DNA of 63,143 nt from Candidatus Blautia intestinigallinarum (lineage in GTDB: Bacteria > Bacillota > Clostridia > Lachnospirales > Lachnospiraceae), in the NCBI GenBank assembly GCA_019112635.1, contig DXIX01000031.1:1-63143 (forward strand), read 5' to 3'. Positions 58,145 through 63,143 of this stretch are shown here, one piece after another. The number at the start of each line of letters is the position of its first letter. Positions within the stretch are counted from its first letter, which is position 1. The notes under the pieces are model-generated. The model was given only the letters and a program-made list of their open reading frames with translations, ran no database searches and was not told the DNA's origin. A program made the translations under genes and the position numbers.

Positions 58145-59434
58145 ATGGGAAGAAAAGAACTTGTGAAACGTTATTTTATTTTCTTTTTTGGACTGATTTT
58201 GAATTCGTTTGGTGTGGCGTTTGTAACAAACGCGAATCTTGGTACATCGCCGATTGCCTCGATTCCTTACAGTCTGTCAATGATCATAACAAGCCTGTCT
58301 TTGGGAACCTGGGTCATCATCTTTAATGTTGGACTAATCATTGTTCAGACTGCTTTCCAGAGAAAAGAAGCTGACAAATTTCAATTATTTCTGGAAGTTA
58401 TTATTGCTTTCTTCTTTGGATATGGGATCGATCTCTCCATGCTTTGTCTCAGGGCTTTTCATCCGATATCCTATCTCGCCAAACTGATCTTTCTGGTGAT
58501 CGGATGCTGCATTATTGCTCTTGGAGCTTATCTGGAAGTGATCGCTGATGTAGTCATGCTTCCGGGAGATGCTTTCGTCCGTGCTGTCGCGAAGGCTGTA
58601 CATAAAGAATATGGCCAAACCAGGATGATTTCTGATATCAGTATGTCTGTTATAGCTGGAGCCATATGTCTTATTTTTCTTCACAAATTGTCAGGGGTCC
58701 GGGAAGGAACGATCCTGTCAGCTCTGCTCGTCGGAAATCTGGTAAAAATATATTCAAAACTTTTGCGAAATCTGGCAGAACAGTTACTGCCTGAAAAAGA
58801 ACAGGAACGTCTCCAGGAATCTTCTGCTTCAAATGGAATACCGGAATACGTGATCACGATATCAAGGGAATATGGAAGCGGAGGCAGAGCGATCGGAAAG
58901 AATATAGCAAAAGCTTTGAATATTCCTTATTACGATACAGAATTGATCCATATGTTTGCTGAAAAAAGCGGCTATACAGAAGAGTTTGTCAAAAACAATG
59001 AAGAACAAATGTCTAAATTCCAGTATAATCTATATTCCTGGTATACACCTTCCATAACGGAAAGGGATATTCCACAGGTAGAGCAGCTGTTCCATATCGA
59101 GAAAAAAGTGATCCATGAGATCGCGTCCAAAAGTTCCTGTGTGATCGTCGGCAGGCTGGCAAACTTTATTCTGGGTGATCGTGATAATACTTTTCATATT
59201 TTTATCAGCTCTGATCAGGATTCAAAAATCAGAAGGATCATGGAGCGAGACGGATTATCATTGGAAGATGCCCAGAAAAAGTCTTTGAAAGTGGACAAAG
59301 AACGTGCAACCCACTGCAGATATTTCACCCATAGAGAATGGGGAAAGGTGGATAATTATGACATCACTATCAAATCCTCCCGATACGGAATCGAAAGAAC
59401 CAGCAGTATTCTCACAGATATGATCCGCAGTTAA
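58145..59434 (+). CDS. YczE-type membrane protein fused to a cytidylate-kinase-like domain
   Basis: A 429-residue two-domain protein. Residues 1-220 form a YczE/YyaS/YitT-type membrane domain with five or six helices (FGLILNSFGVAFVTNANLGT, then SPIASIPYSLS, and LPGDAFVRAVAKAVHKEYGQTRM). Residues about 228-429 are a cytidylate-kinase-like P-loop domain (ITISREYGSGGRAIGKNIAKALNIPYYD, CVIVGRLANFIL, IFISSDQDSKIRRIMERDGLS). The P-loop is the REYGSGGRxIG variant. Substrate unknown; the fusion suggests membrane-linked phosphorylation or nucleotide-gated transport. AATGGAGG precedes the ATG and the MarR operator lies upstream. Confidence 0.85.
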   Translation: MGRKELVKRYFIFFFGLILNSFGVAFVTNANLGTSPIASIPYSLSMIITSLSLGTWVIIFNVGLIIVQTAFQRKEADKFQLFLEVIIAFFFGYGIDLSMLCLRAFHPISYLAKLIFLVIGCCIIALGAYLEVIADVVMLPGDAFVRAVAKAVHKEYGQTRMISDISMSVIAGAICLIFLHKLSGVREGTILSALLVGNLVKIYSKLLRNLAEQLLPEKEQERLQESSASNGIPEYVITISREYGSGGRAIGKNIAKALNIPYYDTELIHMFAEKSGYTEEFVKNNEEQMSKFQYNLYSWYTPSITERDIPQVEQLFHIEKKVIHEIASKSSCVIVGRLANFILGDRDNTFHIFISSDQDSKIRRIMERDGLSLEDAQKKSLKVDKERATHCRYFTHREWGKVDNYDITIKSSRYGIERTSSILTDMIRS

Positions 59435-59505
59435 GGATCCGTATTGATGAATTTGACGGTTTTTTCGAAAAAAGCGGGATTTCTCCCAAAAAGAATCGCC
59501 GCCGT

Positions 59506-59534
59506 TTGACAAATAAAAGTGAATGTGCAATACT
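59506..59534 (+). promoter_or_regulatory. Promoter of the corrinoid uptake operon
   Basis: TTGACA (59506-59511), 17-base spacer, AATACT (59529-59534). The leader would be only about 45 bases, too short for a cobalamin riboswitch. Confidence 0.7.
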
Positions 59535-59583
59535 GATTCCTAAAAAAGAGATAAAAAAAGAGAACAGGAATGAGGCGATAGGA

Positions 59584-60558
59584 ATGAGTAAGAGAATTTT
59601 AAGCAGAGCCTGTGCGGCAGTGCTGATCGTGGGAGTTATGTTTGTGGGAGGCTGCAAAAATGCTGACACAGAAAATACGTCGCTCCAGACAGAAGAGACA
59701 GATACCAAGGCGCAGGCGGAAACGGCAGGAGAGACACAATATCCGCTGACAATTACCGATGATCTTGGAAATGAAGTGGTGATAGAAGAGGAGCCAAAGC
59801 GGGTGATTTCTTTATCCCCGGCGAATACGGAGACTCTGTTTGCTTTGGGTGCAGAGGATCAGATTGTAGGGAGGACAGATTACTGCAACTATCCGGAGGA
59901 GGCTTCAGAGGTGCCCTCCGTGGGAAGCTACTCTTCCCCCAATACAGAGTTGATCATCTCTATGGACGCAGATGTGATATTTGCATCGGATTATATGGAT
60001 GATTCCATCCGCAGCCAGGTGGAAAATGCCGGGGCGAAAGTGATTATTTTTGCAGCCAATGATATGGAAAGTGTCGAGTCAGACATTCTGACCGCCGGAC
60101 AGGTGCTGAACCGGAATGACAAGGCAAAAGAAATCACAGACAACATGGAGAAGGAAATGACAGATCTGAGGGAGATTCTTTCTGCCAATACGGAAGAAAA
60201 GTCGGCTTTTATTGATCTGGGGGACTACTACAGTGCCGGCGAGGGCTCTCTACTTGGAAATATGCTGGAGGATATCGGCGTCCGTAATATTGCGGCGGAT
60301 ACGGGAGAGGCCTGGCCTCAGCTTTCTGTAGAAACGATTATTGAGGCGGATCCGGATGTATATATTTCTCTCTATACTTCTCCGGAGGAACTAAAGCAGG
60401 TGCCGGGACTTTCTTCTCTGGACTGTATCCAAAATGACCAGATTATCTATTATGACGGCCTTTCCCCCGAGGCAGACCTGATACAGCGTGCAGGCCCGAG
60501 ACTGGCAGAGGGAACCAGACTTCTGGCGGAACAGATTTATCCGGAACTGTTTTCATAA
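59584..60558 (+). CDS. btuF: Corrinoid ABC transporter substrate-binding lipoprotein
   Basis: A 324-residue lipoprotein: signal peptide with lipobox VGGC (about residue 22), an acidic linker, then a type III helical-backbone binding domain (PLTITDDLGNEVVIEEEPKRVISLSPANTETLFALG, and DYMDDSIRSQVENAGAKVI). This fold takes cobalamin, haem or siderophores; cobamide is favoured here because cbiZ ends the operon. ATG 59584 has GAGG about eight bases before it; the longer frame from 59506 begins within the promoter. Confidence 0.85.
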   Translation: MSKRILSRACAAVLIVGVMFVGGCKNADTENTSLQTEETDTKAQAETAGETQYPLTITDDLGNEVVIEEEPKRVISLSPANTETLFALGAEDQIVGRTDYCNYPEEASEVPSVGSYSSPNTELIISMDADVIFASDYMDDSIRSQVENAGAKVIIFAANDMESVESDILTAGQVLNRNDKAKEITDNMEKEMTDLREILSANTEEKSAFIDLGDYYSAGEGSLLGNMLEDIGVRNIAADTGEAWPQLSVETIIEADPDVYISLYTSPEELKQVPGLSSLDCIQNDQIIYYDGLSPEADLIQRAGPRLAEGTRLLAEQIYPELFS

Positions 60559-60592
60559 AAAGGATCGGACAGTTTTGCGGAGGAATAAGACT

Positions 60593-61627
60593 ATGAAAGA
60601 AAAAAGAAAAAGAAGAATGCTGATTTTGGCGATCCCCGCCTGTCTTCTTCTGATCTGGCTGTGTACGGTCATGGGCGCGGCTTCCGTCTCCGCCGGTGAA
60701 GTGAACCGGATTCTGCTCCATGAGATTTTTCATCTGCCGGTAAGTATGGAAGGAATCTCGGAAGGGAGCATCGCAATCATACGGGATGTACGCCTCCCGC
60801 GGGTGCTCCTGGGGTTTCTGACCGGAGCGGCCCTGTCGGTCTGCGGCGCCTGCTATCAGGGGATTTTCAAAAATCCTATGGCGGATCCTTATATCCTTGG
60901 AATTTCTTCAGGTGCGGCTCTGGGTGCCGCAATCGGGATTGTGCTCCATTTTTCTTCCAGCATGGCCGGACTGTCAGGGACGACACTTCTGGCCTTCGTG
61001 GGTTCTTTGCTGACGATATTCCTGGTATATGTGATTTCCAGAAGAGGGAAGCGTGTGCCAGTTTCCAGCCTGCTTCTTTCGGGAATCGCTGTGAATCAGA
61101 GTCTGTCGGCCTTCATGTCACTGATGATGCTTTTTAACCAGCAGAGTATGGATCAGATCATGTTTTGGACCATGGGAAGCCTGAATGGAAAAGGCTGGAA
61201 CCAGATTCTGTCCATACTCCCTTATATACTGGTGGGGATCGTACTTTTGATGACTTCAGCCCGGGAACTTGATATTCTGCTGATGGGAGAAGAAACTGCT
61301 GTACAGCTGGGAGTAAATGTGGAAGCGGTAAAGAAAAAGATTCTGATCGTGTCCAGCATTGTCACGGCGGCGGTGGTGTCAGCCACAGGCATTATCGGCT
61401 TTGTGGGCCTTCTTGTCCCTCATGTGGTGCGGCTGTTCACAGGACCGAAGCACCGGCTTTTAATGCCGGTGTCTCTTGTGTTTGGCGGTACCTTTTTGAT
61501 TCTCTGTGATACCTTTGCCAGGAGCATTCTGACTCAGGAGATTCCGGTGGGCATCATTACAGCAGCCTGCGGCGGTCCTTTTTTCCTCTATCTTTTGTGG
61601 AAATCCAGGAAGGGAGGGACTGTATAG
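60593..61627 (+). CDS. btuC: Corrinoid ABC transporter permease
   Basis: A 344-residue FecCD/BtuC-family permease with about ten membrane helices. Motifs: RDVRLPRVLLGFLTGAALSV, QGIFKNPMADPYILGISSGAALGA, GIIGFVGLLVPHVVRLFTGP (ATPase-coupling loop) and the final EIPVGIITAACGGPFFLYLLWK. ATG 60593 has GCGGAGG upstream. The last base overlaps the GTG of btuD, so the two are coupled. Confidence 0.93.
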   Translation: MKEKRKRRMLILAIPACLLLIWLCTVMGAASVSAGEVNRILLHEIFHLPVSMEGISEGSIAIIRDVRLPRVLLGFLTGAALSVCGACYQGIFKNPMADPYILGISSGAALGAAIGIVLHFSSSMAGLSGTTLLAFVGSLLTIFLVYVISRRGKRVPVSSLLLSGIAVNQSLSAFMSLMMLFNQQSMDQIMFWTMGSLNGKGWNQILSILPYILVGIVLLMTSARELDILLMGEETAVQLGVNVEAVKKKILIVSSIVTAAVVSATGIIGFVGLLVPHVVRLFTGPKHRLLMPVSLVFGGTFLILCDTFARSILTQEIPVGIITAACGGPFFLYLLWKSRKGGTV

Positions 61628-62916
61628 TGAAAAAACAGATGCTTCAGATTCAGGAGGCCTGTGCAGGCTATGAAGAACAGGAAGTCTTAAAAGGTGTGAG
61701 TTTTTCTGTGTCCAGAGGAGAATTCGCCGCTCTGATAGGTTCCAATGGCGCAGGAAAATCCACTCTGCTCCGGTGTATTTCCGGACTTCTGCCCCTTAAA
61801 AGCGGAAACATTGAGATATGCGGGAAGGATACGGGGAAATTATCTGCAAAGGAACGGGCGAGATTAGTGGCTGTAGTGCCCCAGTCTTATGAGATGGAGT
61901 ATGCTTTTACCGTGGAGGATGTTGTCTCCATGGGCCGTTATCCCTATCACAGCTTTGGAAAAAGGGAGACCCAGGAAGATATACAGGCTGTCCGTCAGGC
62001 TATGGAAGATACCAATACGCTGGAGTTTTGCGGTCGTCTCTACAGTGAACTCAGCGGAGGAGAGAAGCAGCGGGTGATCCTGGCCCGTGCTCTGGCTCAG
62101 CAGCCGGAAATCATCCTTCTGGACGAGCCCACTTCTGCCCTGGATCTGCGTCATCAGACGGAAGTTATGGAGCTTATCACCCGGTTGAACCGGGAGCAGA
62201 ATATGACGGTGCTGGCAGTGCTCCACGACGTGAATATGGCGTCCCGTTATTGCAGCCGTATGATCCTTCTGGGAGAGGGAAGGGTGGCAGCGGATGGCAG
62301 CCCTTCGGAGGTGGTGACCAAAAAGAACATGGAGGAGCTTTACCAGATGAAGGTTCTGATACGGGAAAATCCCCTGTATGGCAAGCCGGAGATTACACCG
62401 GTAAGGGTGCTGCGTGAAGAGCGGACGGACTATCCCATACGGATTCACGTGATCTGCGGCGGAGACGGGGCAGTGAAGATCATTGAGGAACTGGAGGAAC
62501 GGGGCTACCTTTTGAGTGCCGGCGTGGTGAATGAAGGCAGTGATGACTGTGCTATATGCCGCGCTCTGAAGATTCCTCATGTGGAGATCCCGCCTTTTAC
62601 CCCGGTAACCCCGGAGGATCAGAGGAACAATTTAAAGATGATGGAAGACGCAGAGGTAGTGCTGATATCGGATATACCTTTTGGTCAGAATAACCTGGCG
62701 AATCTCGATGGACTGGAGCAGATTAAAGGAGAGATTTTCTTCCATAAAAATGCTCTGAGCAACGATTATACAGGCGGAAAGCTGGTAGAGCGGCTGGAAG
62801 AACTGGGACAAAAAAAGAAAGTGATCTATTTCGGCGATCATGATGAGTTTTTAAAGAGGCTGAGTCTCTGCCGGACAGAGGGCAGCAAAAAAGTAAAGGA
62901 GGAACCATGCGGATAG
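61627..62916 (+). CDS. btuD: Corrinoid ABC transporter ATPase with C-terminal extension
   Basis: A 429-residue protein. Residues 1-255 are a BtuD/FecE-type ATPase (GSNGAGKSTLLRC, LSGGEKQRVILARAL, ILLDEPTSALDL, VLHDVNMASRY). Residues about 270-429 form an extra domain with Rossmann-like features (IRIHVICGGDGAVKIIEELEERGY, GVVNEGSDDCAICRALKIPHVEIPPF, AEVVLISDIPFGQNNLANL). Similar extensions exist in some BtuD-type proteins; I do not know the function. GTG 61627 with GGAGGG upstream is the start. Confidence 0.88.
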   Translation: MKKQMLQIQEACAGYEEQEVLKGVSFSVSRGEFAALIGSNGAGKSTLLRCISGLLPLKSGNIEICGKDTGKLSAKERARLVAVVPQSYEMEYAFTVEDVVSMGRYPYHSFGKRETQEDIQAVRQAMEDTNTLEFCGRLYSELSGGEKQRVILARALAQQPEIILLDEPTSALDLRHQTEVMELITRLNREQNMTVLAVLHDVNMASRYCSRMILLGEGRVAADGSPSEVVTKKNMEELYQMKVLIRENPLYGKPEITPVRVLREERTDYPIRIHVICGGDGAVKIIEELEERGYLLSAGVVNEGSDDCAICRALKIPHVEIPPFTPVTPEDQRNNLKMMEDAEVVLISDIPFGQNNLANLDGLEQIKGEIFFHKNALSNDYTGGKLVERLEELGQKKKVIYFGDHDEFLKRLSLCRTEGSKKVKEEPCG

Positions 62917-63143
62917 CGACACTCCCAACAGGGGATCCTGTTCATCGGTATGAAAAATGTATCGTAGTGGCCTTTGGAGGCAAACGCAGGGTGTTAAGCA
63001 CCTGTCCCTTCCACGGCGGATACCGGGAGGACCTTACGGCTGTTTTTAATAATGACATCAATCAGGGGCCGGGAATGGAATGCCGGATGCTTTCGGAGGA
63101 TTACGAGGAGCACATCAAGCTGATGGCAAAGAAGCTTGGTCTT
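62907..63143 (+). CDS. cbiZ: Adenosylcobinamide amidohydrolase CbiZ (partial, runs off the end)
   Basis: The frame starts at ATG 62907 (AGGAGG upstream, overlapping the btuD end by 10 bases) and continues to the window end. The 79 visible residues (KRRVLSTCPFHGGYREDLTAVFNNDINQGPGMECRML) show the CbiZ pattern of the N-terminal half. CbiZ removes the lower ligand arm of adenosyl-cobamides so that the corrinoid can be remade with the cell's own base, a salvage step. It supports corrinoid as the transporter's substrate. Confidence 0.88.
   Translation, partial: MRIATLPTGDPVHRYEKCIVVAFGGKRRVLSTCPFHGGYREDLTAVFNNDINQGPGMECRMLSEDYEEHIKLMAKKLGL

Noticed and set aside
59435-59583. Cobalamin riboswitch ahead of the corrinoid operon
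   Set aside because: The space between the preceding stop and the promoter is about 70 bases and the leader after the promoter is about 45 bases. No B12-box-like sequence was seen.

Overview
The window looks like a chromosomal segment of a spore-forming gut Lachnospiraceae-type clostridium. The evidence is strong AGGAGG-type ribosome sites, the clostridial spore genes cotJ and yqfC-yqfD-phoH-ybeY, a PdaA-like cortex deacetylase, and carbohydrate and cobalamin uptake genes typical of gut Firmicutes. No rRNA, tRNA, CRISPR array or intact transposon was seen.

Layout. 1-4815: tail of a probable histidine kinase, a DUF1648 membrane protein, a GNAT acetyltransferase, a fused CotJA-CotJB gene with CotJC, then PTS enzyme I followed by an HPr-like protein without the phosphoryl histidine. 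4818-10461: housekeeping genes (ABC exporter, PdaA, GNAT, Dus, cysteine synthase). 10571-21027: a redox-rich accessory zone with flavodoxin-type reductases, three aldo/keto reductases, a tautomerase, HxlR, TetR and XRE regulators, and several broken genes (LysR fragment, IS110 fragment, alcohol dehydrogenase, DUF2871). 21132-23947: Trk potassium uptake (TrkH, TrkA). 24183-30174: DUF2284, yqfC-yqfD-phoH-ybeY, a BofC-like gene, proB without proA, DUF896 and 5-formyl-THF cyclo-ligase. 30310-33462: a repeat-bearing surface protein and an M14 carboxypeptidase homologue that has lost its zinc histidines.

33636-45029 is a galactomannan / beta-mannoside utilisation locus: GH36 alpha-galactosidase, two tandem LacI regulators, sugar ABC binding protein and permease, cellobiose 2-epimerase, GH130 mannosylglucose phosphorylase, a YesL-like protein, an SGNH esterase and a GH2 mannosidase. 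It is decaying. Two deletion junctions (near 40295 and 43860) and two small frameshifts (near 38630 and 43335) break six of its genes, while the GH36, both LacI genes and GH130 stay open.

46629-53272 is the most unusual part. An Rrf2-AraC regulator pair is divergent from an operon of two sirtuin-like proteins (the first with the Gln-for-His change of the SirTM class), DUF3786 proteins, a small zinc ribbon, and three different CooC-type MinD/NifH-like ATPases. Each ATPase carries the CxC metal motif, yet no CO dehydrogenase, acetyl-CoA synthase or nitrogenase gene is present. I infer a metal-centre maturation or protein-modification system with an unknown client.

53687-63143: a DUF308 membrane protein, a flavin/Fe-S enoate reductase with a LysR regulator, a MarR regulator with matched operators ahead of itself and of a YczE-type membrane protein fused to a cytidylate-kinase-like domain, and finally a corrinoid salvage operon (btuF-btuC-btuD-cbiZ) cut by the window end. 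Several regulators have palindromes placed at their own and neighbouring promoters, which gives testable regulatory predictions.
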